Shown: positions 17,099-26,127, counted from the first letter of the stretch. The stretch is 64,000 bases of DNA from Sinomonas sp. R1AF57 (GCF_002224485.1 NZ_CP022463.1:3212436-3276435), one strand, 5' to 3'. Notes: generated from the sequence alone by a model not told the origin. Translations and numbers: made by a program.

Positions 17099-19224
17099 TG
17101 GCGGATGCAGAGGGGCTCCTGCGCGAGCTGGCCGGACGGCACAGGGTGGCGACATCGTTCTGGGGATGGGACGGGGCCGAGCATCCTGTCTCCGACGCGA
17201 CCCTCCGGGCGGTTCTGGGCGCTTTGGGAGTGCCGGTCGGCTCCACTGACGAAATGCTCGCGGCGCTGGACGATGTCGACCTCGAGCCGTGGCGCCGGCT
17301 CCTCCCCCCGGTGGTGGTCACCCGTCAGGGCCACGAGGCCCCCGTCCAGGTCCACGTGCCGCACGGCAGCTCCGTGTCGGTCTGGGTAACCGCTGAGGAC
17401 GGCACCTCGTACACCGTGCGGCAGGTCGACGACTGGGAGGAGCCGCGCGCGGTCGACGGCGTGCTGACCGGCCGCGCCGTCTTCCTCCTGCCGTCCGACC
17501 TCCCCCTGGGCTGGCACACCCTCCACGCGGACACGGACGGGCGGACCGCGTCGTCGGCCCTCGTGGTCACGCCGAGGCAGCTCTCGACCACCCAGCAGCT
17601 GGCCGAGGGACGCCGCTGGGGCCTCATGGCGCAGCTGTACTCTGTTAGGTCGCGCCGCTCGTGGGGCATCGGCGACTTCGGGGACCTCGCCGACCTCGCC
17701 GCGGTCGCAGGCGCGGAGGGGGCAGGCTTCGTCCTCGTGAACCCGCTCCACGCCGCGGAGCCGGTGCCCCCAATCCAGGATTCCCCCTACCTCCCGACGA
17801 CCCGCCGCTTCGTCAACCCGCTCTACCTCCGGATCGAGGACATCCCCGAGTACGGCTACCTCAATCCGGAGGACCGGGCCCACGTCGAAGAGCTCGCGCG
17901 CGAGCGCGCGGCGGCCAATTCCTCCTCGGGGCTCCTCGACCGAGACGCCACCTTCGCGGCGAAGCTGGCGGCGCTCGAGCTCGTGTGGCATGTTCCGCGC
18001 AGCCCTGCCCGCGAGCAGGCCTACCGGCGGTTCCGCGACGGCGCGGGCCCGGGCCTGGACGACTTCGCGCTCTGGAGCGCCCTCGCTGCCGCGCCCCAGG
18101 CGCACGACGCCGCGCCGAGCTGGCCGGCGCCCGGGAGCGCCGAGGCCGACCGCCTCAGGGAGCAGCTTGCGGACCGGGTGGACTTCTACCGCTGGCTCCA
18201 GTGGCTCTGCGACGAGCAGCTCGAGGCAGCCCAGCGGACGGCGCAGGACTGCGGCATGGACCTCGGACTGATCCACGACCTCGCCGTGGGCGTGCGCCCG
18301 GACGGCGCCGACGCCTGGACCCTGTCCGGGACGCTCGCAGAGGGCGTCTCGGTGGGGGCGCCGCCGGACGTGTTCAACCAGCAGGGCCAGGACTGGAGTC
18401 AGCCCCCGTGGCACCCGGGGCGCCTCGCAGAGTCGGGCTACGCGCCGTACCGCGACATGCTGCGCACGATCCTCCGCCATGCGGGCGGGGTCCGCGTGGA
18501 CCACATCCTCGGGCTCTTCCGCCTGTGGTGGATCCCCGGGGGCGGCTCCCCCGGTGACGGCACGTACGTCTACTACGACCATGAGGCCCTCGTGGGCATC
18601 CTCGCACTCGAAGCCCAGCGGGCGGGCGCCGTCGTGATCGGCGAGGACCTGGGCGTCTTCGAGCCGTGGGTGCGCGACTACCTCGCCGAGCGGGGCATCT
18701 TCGGCACCTCGATCCTGTGGTTCGAGAACGACGCCGAGGGACGCCCCCTCGAGCCCGAGCGGTACCGGCAGCAGTGCCTGACCAGCGTCAACACCCACGA
18801 CCTCCCGCCCACGGCCGGCTACCTCGCGGGCGAGCATGTGCGGCTGCGCGAGTCGCTCGGCCTGCTCGAGCGGCCCCTGGAGGACGAGCTCGCGGCAGCG
18901 GCCGGCGAGCTCGAGGGCATGATGGCGCTCCTGCGCGAGCGGGGCCTCCTGCCGGAGGCCGGCAGCAGCGCGGACGAGCAGCGGACCATCGAGGCGCTCT
19001 ACACGCTCACCACCCTGACGCCGTCGGCCCTCCTCGGCGTAGCACTCGTGGACGCCGTCGGCGACCGGCGCACCCAGAACCAGCCCGGCACCCACCTCGA
19101 GCACCCGAACTGGCGGGTCCCCCTCACAGGCCACGACGGCGAAGCCATCCTCATCGAGGACCTCGCCGCGAACCCGCGCTTCGCGTCCCTCGTGTCGACG
19201 ATCCGGGGAGCCCTCGGCGCCTGA
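17098..19224 (+). CDS. malQ: 4-alpha-glucanotransferase (amylomaltase)
   Basis: A 708-residue GH77 enzyme that transfers alpha-1,4-glucan segments in maltodextrin and glycogen metabolism. The N-terminal about 180 residues are the extra beta domain of actinobacterial and E. coli-type enzymes. The catalytic domain shows VNPLHAAEPVPP, SPYLPTTRRFVNPLYL, RVDHILGLFRLWWIP with the nucleophile Asp, GEDLGVFEPWVRDYL with the acid/base Glu, and SVNTHDLPPTAGY with the third carboxylate. All catalytic residues are present and the length is normal. It is preceded by a strong leaderless promoter and followed by the ArsR gene with its own promoter. Confidence 0.95.
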   Translation: MADAEGLLRELAGRHRVATSFWGWDGAEHPVSDATLRAVLGALGVPVGSTDEMLAALDDVDLEPWRRLLPPVVVTRQGHEAPVQVHVPHGSSVSVWVTAEDGTSYTVRQVDDWEEPRAVDGVLTGRAVFLLPSDLPLGWHTLHADTDGRTASSALVVTPRQLSTTQQLAEGRRWGLMAQLYSVRSRRSWGIGDFGDLADLAAVAGAEGAGFVLVNPLHAAEPVPPIQDSPYLPTTRRFVNPLYLRIEDIPEYGYLNPEDRAHVEELARERAAANSSSGLLDRDATFAAKLAALELVWHVPRSPAREQAYRRFRDGAGPGLDDFALWSALAAAPQAHDAAPSWPAPGSAEADRLREQLADRVDFYRWLQWLCDEQLEAAQRTAQDCGMDLGLIHDLAVGVRPDGADAWTLSGTLAEGVSVGAPPDVFNQQGQDWSQPPWHPGRLAESGYAPYRDMLRTILRHAGGVRVDHILGLFRLWWIPGGGSPGDGTYVYYDHEALVGILALEAQRAGAVVIGEDLGVFEPWVRDYLAERGIFGTSILWFENDAEGRPLEPERYRQQCLTSVNTHDLPPTAGYLAGEHVRLRESLGLLERPLEDELAAAAGELEGMMALLRERGLLPEAGSSADEQRTIEALYTLTTLTPSALLGVALVDAVGDRRTQNQPGTHLEHPNWRVPLTGHDGEAILIEDLAANPRFASLVSTIRGALGA

Positions 19225-19268
19225 CCCTGCACGCGCCAGCGAGGTGGAGGCCCGCGCCGCTGGCGTGG

Positions 19269-19292
19269 GATAATCTGCGCATGAATGCAGAT
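19269..19292. promoter_or_regulatory. ArsR operator overlapping -10 box and start codon
   Basis: GATAAT (19269-19274) or TAATCT (19271-19276) precedes ATG 19281 by 6 or 4 bases. The arms ATCTGC (19273-19278) and GCAGAT (19287-19292) flank the start codon, so bound repressor would cover the transcription start. Confidence 0.65.
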
Positions 19293-19643
19293 AAGAAGAT
19301 GTGCGGATTGGACGTGGACAGCGGCTACGTCGAGCTTGCCGTCGAGGTCTTCTCGATGCTCGCTGACGCGACGCGCATCCGCATCATCCTCGCCCTGCGC
19401 GAGGGCGAGCACAGCGTCAACGATCTCGCCGAGGCCGTCGGCAAGTCCCCCGCCGCCGTCTCACAGCACCTCGCCAAGATGCGCCTCGCCCGGATCGTCG
19501 CCACGCGCCAGATGGGTACCCGCGTCTTCTACCGCCTCGAGAACGAGCACGCGAGCAAGCTCGTCACCGACGCGATCTTCCAGGCCGAGCACGCCCTCGA
19601 GGCCAACCCCCGCCACCACCACGGAGAGAAGGCCGGCGCATGA
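19281..19643 (+). CDS. ArsR/SmtB family metal-sensing repressor
   Basis: A 120-residue winged-helix protein. The recognition region is HSVNDLAEAVGKSPAAVSQH with LAKMRLARIVATRQMGTRVFY after it. The N-terminus carries a Cys (KKMCGLD) and the C-terminus ends with RHHHGEKAGA, possible metal ligands of the alpha5-type sensors (SmtB/CzrA/KmtR). The gene overlaps the downstream CDF transporter by ATGA, so it very likely represses the pair and is released by zinc or a similar ion. The operator overlaps its start codon. Confidence 0.9.
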   Translation: MNADKKMCGLDVDSGYVELAVEVFSMLADATRIRIILALREGEHSVNDLAEAVGKSPAAVSQHLAKMRLARIVATRQMGTRVFYRLENEHASKLVTDAIFQAEHALEANPRHHHGEKAGA

Positions 19644-20695
19644 GCGCGCAGCACGAGCACACCCACGCCCACACGCACGACGGCGGCCATCACCACGCGC
19701 ACGACGGCCACCACCATGAGGACCACCACCACGGGCACGCGGGGCACGATCATGACCACGGCCACGGCGTCCTGGGTGCGCTCAAGGAGTTCTTCGTCCC
19801 GCACACCCACGACTCGTCCGATTCGATCGACGACGCGCTCGAGGCCAGCACCGAGGGCGTGCGGGCGCTCAAGATCAGCCTCGTCGCGCTCCTGGCCACG
19901 ACCGTGCTGCAGTTCGCGGTCGTCCTCGTCAGCGGGTCCGTGGCCCTGCTCGCGGACACGGTCCACAACTTCTCGGACGCACTGACGGCGCTGCCCCTCT
20001 GGGTGGCGTTCCTCCTGGCCCGCCGTCCCGCGACCAGCAGGTACACCTACGGCCTCGGCAAGGCCGAGGACCTCGCCGGCCTGTTCATCATCGTCGTCGT
20101 CGCGCTGTCCGCAATCGTGGCGGCATGGCAGTCGATCGACCGCCTCCTCCACCCCCAGCCGCTGGCGAACCTGTGGTGGGTCATGGCCGCCGGAGTGATC
20201 GGCTTCGCGGGCAACGAGGCGGTGGCCATGTACCGGATCAGCGTGGGGCGTCGCATCGGCTCGGCGGCCCTCGTGGCGGACGGCGTGCACGCCCGCACGG
20301 ACGGGTTCACCTCGCTCGCCGTCGTGCTCGGCGCGGCAGGCGTCATGCTGGGCTTCCCGCTCGCCGACCCGATCGTGGGCCTGGCCATCAGCGCCGCGAT
20401 CTTCGTGCTGCTGTGGGGCACCGTCAAGAGCCTCGGGCGGCGGCTGCTCGACGGCGTCGAGCCCGCTCTGGTGCACCGCGCCGAGCACGCGCTCGGGCAC
20501 ACGCCCGGCGTCCTCGCCGTCGACCGCGTGCAGCTGCGGTGGATCGGCCATCGGCTCCACGGCTCGGCCCAGGTCCGGGTGGCCGCGGCGACCACGGTGG
20601 CGAGTGCCGACGTCGTGCGCCGCGATGCTGCGGAGCGCCTGGGCCGGGCGCTGCCGAACGTCGAGGAGATCACGGTGACCACCACGGCGCGCTGA
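19640..20695 (+). CDS. Cation diffusion facilitator (zinc-type efflux)
   Basis: A 351-residue CDF antiporter. The first 58 residues hold about 25 histidines, a probable zinc-buffering tail. Six membrane helices follow, with HNFSD at 109-113 in helix 2 and HARTD in helix 5, giving the two HxxxD pairs typical of zinc-selective members. A cytoplasmic domain closes the protein (LLDGVEPALVHRAEHALGHTPGV). It is translationally coupled to the ArsR repressor. Zinc is the likely substrate; cobalt or nickel cannot be excluded. Confidence 0.93.
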   Translation: MSAQHEHTHAHTHDGGHHHAHDGHHHEDHHHGHAGHDHDHGHGVLGALKEFFVPHTHDSSDSIDDALEASTEGVRALKISLVALLATTVLQFAVVLVSGSVALLADTVHNFSDALTALPLWVAFLLARRPATSRYTYGLGKAEDLAGLFIIVVVALSAIVAAWQSIDRLLHPQPLANLWWVMAAGVIGFAGNEAVAMYRISVGRRIGSAALVADGVHARTDGFTSLAVVLGAAGVMLGFPLADPIVGLAISAAIFVLLWGTVKSLGRRLLDGVEPALVHRAEHALGHTPGVLAVDRVQLRWIGHRLHGSAQVRVAAATTVASADVVRRDAAERLGRALPNVEEITVTTTAR

Positions 20696-20759
20696 GGGCA
20701 GTGACTCGGGGGTGCGGCGCGGATACGCTGGTGGTCTCCAGATCCTTTCGGGAGGCCCA

Positions 20760-22415
20760 GTGTCCTCTAGCCCACCCCCTCCCGAGGCCCCTTCAGTGTC
20801 GCCGGGCCAGGTGCGCGGTGTCATGACGGGCCTCATGCTCGGCATGTTCCTCGCCTCGCTCGACCAGACGATCGTGGCGACCTCGATCTACACCGTGGCC
20901 AACGACCTCGACGGGCTGAGCCTGCAGGCGTGGGCCACCACCGCGTACCTCATCACCTCGACGGTGAGCACCCCGCTGTACGGCAAGCTCTCGGACATCT
21001 TCGGACGGCGGCCGCTCTACCTGGTCGCCATCGCGGTCTTCCTGGCCGGCTCCCTGTACGCCGGCTCGGTGCACTCGATGGCGGAGCTCGCCGTCGCCCG
21101 CGGAATCCAGGGCCTCGGCGCGGGCGGCCTCATGGCCTTGGCGCTGGCAATCATCGGGGACATCGTCCCGCTGGCTGACCGCGCGAAGTTCCAGGGCTAC
21201 TTCATGTCGGTATTCGGGGTCTCCTCCGTGCTCGGCCCCGTGATCGGCGGAGCCTTCGCAGGGGCGGACCAGATCCTCTGGATCACCGGCTGGCGGTGGG
21301 TGTTCTTCGTGAACGTCCCGGTGGGCCTCGCCGCCCTCGTCACCGTCTTCCTCTTCCTCCACCTGCCTGCCCGCTCCGAGCGCCAGCGCATCGACTACCT
21401 CGGGGCCGCGACGATCACCGCGGGCCTCGTGCCCCTGCTCCTCGTCGCCGAGCAGGGCAGGGGCTGGGGGTGGACGTCCGCCTCATCGATCACCTGCTAC
21501 GGCATCGGCGCCGCGGGGCTCGCCCTGTTCGTCCTCGTCGAGAGGCGCGCGGGCGATTACGCCCTCATCCCGCTGCGCCTGTTCTCGAGCCGCCAGTTCA
21601 CGCTATCGGCGCTGCTGAACTTCCTCATCGGCGTCGGCATGTTCGGCGCCATCGCAATGCTGCCGATGTACCTCCAGCTGGTCCAGGGCCTCACGCCCAC
21701 ACAGGCCGGGCTGCTCATGATCACGTTCACGCTCGGGATCATGTCGGCCTCGATCATCGCCGGACGGACGATCTCCGCCACGGGCATCTTCAAGGTCTTC
21801 CCCATGGTCGGCACCCTCCTGCTCACGGGCGCCTCCGCGACCATGGGCATCGTGCTCACCGTCGACTCCCCGCTGTGGGTGCCGGCTGTCGTCGCGGTGT
21901 TCTTCGGCATGGGCCTGGGCTGCTGCATGCAGCCCCTCGTGCTCGCCATGCAGACCGCTGTGCCCCTGAAGGACATGGGCGTGGGAACTTCGACGGCGGC
22001 CTTCTTCCGCTCGATGGGCGGCGCCGTGGGGACGGCCGTCTTCATCTCGATGCTCTTCAGCCTCGCCGCGGACAAGGTCGGCGACGCGCTCAAGGCCGCA
22101 GCCTCCCGCCCCGAGTTCAGCCAAGCGCTCCGGGACCCGTCGGTGCGGACGGACCCGGCCAACCGCCAGCTCTTCGACCTCTTCCAGGGAGCCTCCGGCG
22201 GCCTGAGCACCGACAGCCTCAATGACACGAGCTGGCTCCGGAACGCGGACGCCGTGCTCACCCACCCGATCAAGGACGGATTCTCCCAGGCGGTCGACGG
22301 CGTGATGCTCACCGCCGGCGCGCTCATGGTCGTCGCGTTCCTGGTCACCCTCGCACTGCCGAATGTGAGGTTGCAGGATCCGAAGGCCGCCATGAGGCGG
22401 GCGCCTGCGGAATAG
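20760..22415 (+). CDS. MFS drug:H+ antiporter, DHA2 (14-TM) family
   Basis: A 551-residue exporter of the EmrB/QacA type. It has 14 predicted helices with motif C-like and motif A signatures: LASLDQTIVATSIYTVANDL in helix 1 and YGKLSDIFGRRPLYL in loop 2-3. A long periplasmic loop precedes the last helix. The GTG at 20760 follows GGGAGG; the open frame upstream lacks a signal. The substrate is unknown; relatives export cationic or amphipathic drugs. It converges on the small gene at 22425. Confidence 0.88.
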   Translation: MSSSPPPPEAPSVSPGQVRGVMTGLMLGMFLASLDQTIVATSIYTVANDLDGLSLQAWATTAYLITSTVSTPLYGKLSDIFGRRPLYLVAIAVFLAGSLYAGSVHSMAELAVARGIQGLGAGGLMALALAIIGDIVPLADRAKFQGYFMSVFGVSSVLGPVIGGAFAGADQILWITGWRWVFFVNVPVGLAALVTVFLFLHLPARSERQRIDYLGAATITAGLVPLLLVAEQGRGWGWTSASSITCYGIGAAGLALFVLVERRAGDYALIPLRLFSSRQFTLSALLNFLIGVGMFGAIAMLPMYLQLVQGLTPTQAGLLMITFTLGIMSASIIAGRTISATGIFKVFPMVGTLLLTGASATMGIVLTVDSPLWVPAVVAVFFGMGLGCCMQPLVLAMQTAVPLKDMGVGTSTAAFFRSMGGAVGTAVFISMLFSLAADKVGDALKAAASRPEFSQALRDPSVRTDPANRQLFDLFQGASGGLSTDSLNDTSWLRNADAVLTHPIKDGFSQAVDGVMLTAGALMVVAFLVTLALPNVRLQDPKAAMRRAPAE

Positions 22416-22424
22416 GGAACGCCG

Positions 22425-22643
22425 TCAGGCCAGTCGCTGCTGCGTGACGCCGAAGGGGACGCTCTCGTCGAGCGCGACGGTGAACTCCCCGGCGGCCTCG
22501 CGCGTGACGAGGATGCCGCAGCACGGGTTCGCCGCGGCGCGCTCCTGGAGCGTTCCGATCGCACTGCCCAGCGCCGAGTCGAGCTCGTGCGCCGAGTCGA
22601 CGACGACCCTGAGCGCGTGGTGCTGGTGGCTTGCGTAGGACAT
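22425..22643 (-). CDS. Small conserved-looking protein, function unknown
   Basis: A 72-residue protein not assigned to a family. A strong ribosome binding site (GAGGAG, five bases before the ATG) supports it. It has a histidine cluster near the N-terminus (SHQHHAL), an amphipathic helix (ELDSALGSAIGTLQERAA), a CC pair followed by GILVTREAAGEFTVALDESV, which looks like a beta hairpin, and no signal peptide. It converges on the MFS pump. Confidence 0.7.
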   Translation of the reverse strand: MSYASHQHHALRVVVDSAHELDSALGSAIGTLQERAAANPCCGILVTREAAGEFTVALDESVPFGVTQQRLA

Positions 22644-22693
22644 GGTGACTCCTCAGTACTTCCGTATCTGCCCGAAAACGGTACCGGGCAAGG

Positions 22694-22708
22694 ATTTGTC
22701 AGACAAAT
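22694..22708. promoter_or_regulatory. Perfect palindrome upstream of the cycA-like gene
   Basis: ATTTGTC-A-GACAAAT. It shares the TTTGTC/GACAAA core with the neighbouring CGACA-N2-TGTCG site and may be a second binding site for the same regulator. Confidence 0.45.
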
Positions 22709-22737
22709 GCACGAAAGATGCGGCGCGCCGAGTAATG

Positions 22738-22749
22738 CGACATTTGTCG
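22738..22749. promoter_or_regulatory. CGACA-N2-TGTCG site, candidate PucR-regulator operator
   Basis: CGACATTTGTCG, extended by one G/C pair on each side. The same palindrome (CGACAAATGTCG) lies upstream of the PucR regulator gene at 26116-26127. Confidence 0.6.
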
Positions 22750-22871
22750 CAGGTTAGGTGTGACGATCAAGACACTCTGTATGGTCAAGAGCACACTGGG
22801 ATGGCTGTACGCTGGAATGGCCCTGTTAGGGGCATCACATTGATGGCAAACACTGCGAAGGTCTGCGCACT

Positions 22872-24338
22872 ATGACTACGCCTAACGTCCCGGGGGCCCC
22901 GACCGGCTCAACGTCGAGCCACGCCGACGAGCCCCACCTCTCACGCGGACTGTCCAACCGCCACATCCAGCTGCTCGCAATCGGCGGTGCCATCGGCACC
23001 GGCCTGTTCATGGGTTCCGGCAAGACCATCTCGGTGGCCGGCCCCTCGGTGATCTTCGTCTACATGATCATCGGCTTCATGCTCTTCTTCGTCATGAGGG
23101 CCATGGGCGAGCTCCTCCTGAGCAACCTCAACTACAAGTCGTTCTCCGACTTCGCGGGCGACCTGCTGGGCCCCTGGGCCAGCTTCTTCACCGGCTGGAC
23201 CTATTGGTTCTGCTGGGTGGTCACGGGTGTCGCCGACGTCGTCGCGATCGCCGGCTACGCGAACGAGCTGTGGCCGGGCATCCCGCTGTGGATCCCCGGC
23301 ATCGCCACGATCCTCATCCTGCTGGCCCTCAACCTCCCCACCGTCAAGGCGTTCGGCGAGGTTGAGTTCTGGTTCGCCCTGATCAAGATCGTCGCGATCA
23401 TCGCGCTCATCGTCACGGGCCTCTACATGATCTTCACGGGCTTCTCCTCGAGCGCCGGCACGGCCTCGTTCACGAACCTGTGGCAGCACGGCGGCTTCTT
23501 CCCCAAGGAGTTCATGGGCTTCGTCGCGGGCTTCCAGATCGCCGTCTTCGCCTTCGTCGGCATCGAGCTCGTCGGCACCGCCGCCGCAGAGACCAAGAAC
23601 CCGGAGCGCAACCTCCCCCGCGCCATCAACGCGATCCCCGTCCGCGTGGGCCTCTTCTACGTCGGCGCGCTCGTGATCCTCATGTCGGTCACCCCCTGGA
23701 TGGAGTTCAAGGCCGGCCACTCGCCGTTCATCGGGATGTTCTCCCTCGCGGGCCTCGGTGCCGCGGCGACCCTCGTCAACCTCGTGGTCCTCACCTCGGC
23801 CATGTCCAGCGCCAACTCCGGCATCTACTCGACCTCGCGCATGGTGTTCGGCCTCGCGATGGAGGGCGACGCGCCGTCGGTCTTCGGCAAGCTCTCCTCC
23901 CGCAAGGTGCCCCAGAACGCGCTGTTCCTCTCGTGCGTGCTGCTGCTCTCCGGCGTCGTGCTCCTCTACGCGGGCAAGAGCATCGGCGAGGCGTTCGACA
24001 TGGTGACCACGGTCTCGGCGGTCTGCTTCATGTTCGTGTGGTCGATGATCCTCGTGAGCTACCTCGTCTTCCTCAAGCGCCGCCCCGAGCTCCACGCGGC
24101 ATCGAAGTACAAGATGCCCGGCGGCCGCGTCATGGTCTGGGCTGTGTTCGCCTTCTTCGCCTTCCTCGTCTGGGCCCTAACCACCCAGCCGGACACGCTC
24201 ACCGCGCTGCTCGTGACTCCGGTCTGGTTCATCGTCCTCGGCATCGCGTGGCAGTTCGTGAAGAAGTCCCCGGTCCACCAGGCACGCATCGCGAACCACG
24301 CGGAGACCCTGCACGAGGAGGCCAAGGTCAACGCCTGA
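22872..24338 (+). CDS. cycA: D-serine/D-alanine/glycine permease (APC family)
   Basis: A 488-residue amino acid:H+ symporter with 12 helices. The N-terminal RGLSNRHIQLLAIGGAIGTG is the signature of the AAT branch and FMGSGKTISVAGPSVIFVY fits CycA-type carriers. YWFCWVVTGVADVVAIAGY and SANSGIYSTSRMVFGLA follow at the expected places. Its proximity to ald and the shared upstream palindrome point to uptake of alanine or glycine. The leader is long (about 60 bases after a TACGCT box). A strong hairpin terminates the gene. Confidence 0.88.
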   Translation: MTTPNVPGAPTGSTSSHADEPHLSRGLSNRHIQLLAIGGAIGTGLFMGSGKTISVAGPSVIFVYMIIGFMLFFVMRAMGELLLSNLNYKSFSDFAGDLLGPWASFFTGWTYWFCWVVTGVADVVAIAGYANELWPGIPLWIPGIATILILLALNLPTVKAFGEVEFWFALIKIVAIIALIVTGLYMIFTGFSSSAGTASFTNLWQHGGFFPKEFMGFVAGFQIAVFAFVGIELVGTAAAETKNPERNLPRAINAIPVRVGLFYVGALVILMSVTPWMEFKAGHSPFIGMFSLAGLGAAATLVNLVVLTSAMSSANSGIYSTSRMVFGLAMEGDAPSVFGKLSSRKVPQNALFLSCVLLLSGVVLLYAGKSIGEAFDMVTTVSAVCFMFVWSMILVSYLVFLKRRPELHAASKYKMPGGRVMVWAVFAFFAFLVWALTTQPDTLTALLVTPVWFIVLGIAWQFVKKSPVHQARIANHAETLHEEAKVNA

Positions 24339-24358
24339 CCTTCCTTCCTCACGGACCC

Positions 24359-24404
24359 ACGACGGCGGGTGCGCGGCTCACACGGGCCGCGCACCCGCCG
24401 TCGT
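24359..24404. terminator. Strong terminator hairpin after cycA
   Basis: Perfect 19-bp stem, arms 24359-24377 and 24386-24404, 8-base loop. Confidence 0.85.
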
Positions 24405-24431
24405 ACGTCTGCGTGGCGCACGGCCCGCCGC

Positions 24432-24445
24432 TACGCTTGGGCGCA
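24432..24445 (+). promoter_or_regulatory. Leaderless promoter of the excisionase-like gene
   Basis: TACGCT at 24432-24437, seven bases, then ATG at 24445. Confidence 0.5.
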
Positions 24446-24840
24446 TGAGCCGATTCGCCCCGCGCACCACACCGGCCCTCGAGCCCGACGACGCAGCCCG
24501 CCTGGCGGAGGCGCTCGAGGCGAAGGACGTGGCGGTGTTCGTGGACGGGACCGCGCACCGGCTGACGGGCGCCGCCGACGAGGCCGTCCGCGACCTCCTG
24601 GCCCGGCTCGCCCGCGGGGAGGCCGTGACCGTCACCAGCGCCGACGACGTCCTGACAGTGGCGCAGGCGGCCGAGCTGGCCGGGATCAGCCACTCGTACG
24701 TGCGCAAGCTGACGACCAACGGCACCTGGCCGGTCGAGTACCGCGGCACCCACCGGCGGATCAAGCGCGAGGACGTGCTCGCGTGGGTGGCGGCCCAGAA
24801 GACGTCGGAGGGACGTGACTCCTCGGCAGCAGGGACGTGA
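24445..24840 (+). CDS. MerR/excisionase-type DNA-binding protein, possible orphan antitoxin
   Basis: 131 residues. The C-terminal half is an excisionase-type helix-turn-helix: LTVAQAAELAGISHSYVRKL, then GTHRRIKREDVLAWVA. The N-terminal half (AAREAL-type helices and AVRDLLARLARGEAVTV) resembles the antitoxins that pair with PIN-domain toxins, but no PIN gene follows; the next gene is convergent PucR. It may therefore be a solitary regulator. The start is leaderless in type. Confidence 0.7.
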   Translation: MSRFAPRTTPALEPDDAARLAEALEAKDVAVFVDGTAHRLTGAADEAVRDLLARLARGEAVTVTSADDVLTVAQAAELAGISHSYVRKLTTNGTWPVEYRGTHRRIKREDVLAWVAAQKTSEGRDSSAAGT

Positions 24841-24861
24841 CTCCTCGCGGGCGCGGGACGG

Positions 24862-26058
24862 TCAGAGGCGGGGGCGGGCGGCCCAGCGGCGGGCCTTGAG
24901 CGCGAGGTGCAGCTCCTGGCGGACCCTGCCGGAGAGCGGCTCCGCCCGGATGATCTTCCGCACCCGCGCGAGCCGGTGGTACACCGTGGAGCGGTGGACG
25001 TGCAGCTTGTCCGCGACCGCCTGCACGGCGCCGTCGCTGTCGTAGAGCATCTCGAGCACGGGCAGGAGCTCGTCGTTGCGGTCCTCGGCCTCGAGGAGCG
25101 AGAAGTAGATGCTCGTCGGCTCCGCCGCGAGGGCCCCCATGAGCTGGTAGGCCCCCACGCTGCGCGCATCCACGAGCTCGCCCAGCACCGGGTCCACGGC
25201 CGCGGCCTGGACGGCCGTCTTGGCCTGGGCGTAGGCCTCCCCGAGCTCGCGCAGGGACGAGAACGGCTCGCTGATCCCCACGAGCACGCGGCCCGCGGGG
25301 CGGCCCGAGCGCTTGGCAAGCTCGCGCTCGTAGTGGGTGAGGACGGCGGCGTGGCTCGCCCGCGCGGTGGTGGCCGCGAAGAGCACGACGGCGTGCGTCT
25401 CGGTCCCAACGCTGAACAGGGCCGGATCGATTCCCGCGGTCGCCTGCAGGGCCGCGGTGCTCGTGGCGACCACGGCGGCCTGCGGGTCCGACGGCGTGAC
25501 GCCCTCGGGGTCGACCAGCACCACGACCTGCCAGGGCGCATGGCCGTGGACCTCCCGCCACCCGGAAATGGCGGCGAGCGCGGACTTGTCCCCGGCAGCC
25601 GCGGCGAGGAACTCGGTCTCGCGTCGGCGCCGGTGCTCCGACTCCGCCGTGTTCGACTCGAGGAGCAGGCCGGCGATGAGCTCGATCTCGAGCCGCACCG
25701 CGGGCAGTGCCGCGAGGATCCCGCCGGAGCCTTCCTCCCCCGCGTTCTGCTGCACCCAGAGGTATCCCACCCTGAACCCGCGCACGAGCAGCGGGACGCA
25801 CACGCGCCCGAACATGCCGAGGTCCGGGTTCGCGGGAACGGTGACGGGCCGGACTGCGGTCGCGACGCCGTGGGACAGCTGCCACGCCTGCACGTCGGCC
25901 GGCAGGCGCTTGGAGAGGAGGAAGTTCACGCGCGCCGGGTCGGCCTGGGACTGGTTGGACGAGTAGGCGATGAGCAGACCGTCGAGGTCCTCGACGCTCA
26001 GCCCCCGCCCGAGCTTGGCCGCCGCCGCTTCCACCAGATCCTCGACGCCATGACGCAT
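24862..26058 (-). CDS. PucR-type (CdaR-like) transcriptional regulator
   Basis: A 398-residue regulator. The C-terminus has the PucR helix-turn-helix (AVQAVADKLHVHRSTVYHRL). The middle is a GGDEF-like CdaR domain (GRVLVGISEPFSSLRELGEAYAQA) and the N-terminus is an uncharacterised sensing region (YSSNQSQADPARVNFLL). It lies between cycA and ald, divergent from ald, and a palindrome in the intergenic region recurs before cycA, so it probably activates alanine uptake and use. The ATG at 26058 lies 7 bases after TATGCT (leaderless); the ATG at 26070 has only GGGAGG two bases away. Confidence 0.85.
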   Translation of the reverse strand: MRHGVEDLVEAAAAKLGRGLSVEDLDGLLIAYSSNQSQADPARVNFLLSKRLPADVQAWQLSHGVATAVRPVTVPANPDLGMFGRVCVPLLVRGFRVGYLWVQQNAGEEGSGGILAALPAVRLEIELIAGLLLESNTAESEHRRRRETEFLAAAAGDKSALAAISGWREVHGHAPWQVVVLVDPEGVTPSDPQAAVVATSTAALQATAGIDPALFSVGTETHAVVLFAATTARASHAAVLTHYERELAKRSGRPAGRVLVGISEPFSSLRELGEAYAQAKTAVQAAAVDPVLGELVDARSVGAYQLMGALAAEPTSIYFSLLEAEDRNDELLPVLEMLYDSDGAVQAVADKLHVHRSTVYHRLARVRKIIRAEPLSGRVRQELHLALKARRWAARPRL

Positions 26059-26115
26059 GGACTCCAGCATATCCTCCCTGCGACCACATGCGGGGACAGT
26101 TGCCGCCCTGAGACA

Positions 26116-26127
26116 CGACAAATGTCG
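26116..26127. promoter_or_regulatory. CGACA-N2-TGTCG site between PucR gene and ald
   Basis: CGACAAATGTCG, same palindrome as before cycA. It lies 58 bp upstream of the PucR start, near the expected -35 region or just above it. Confidence 0.6.
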
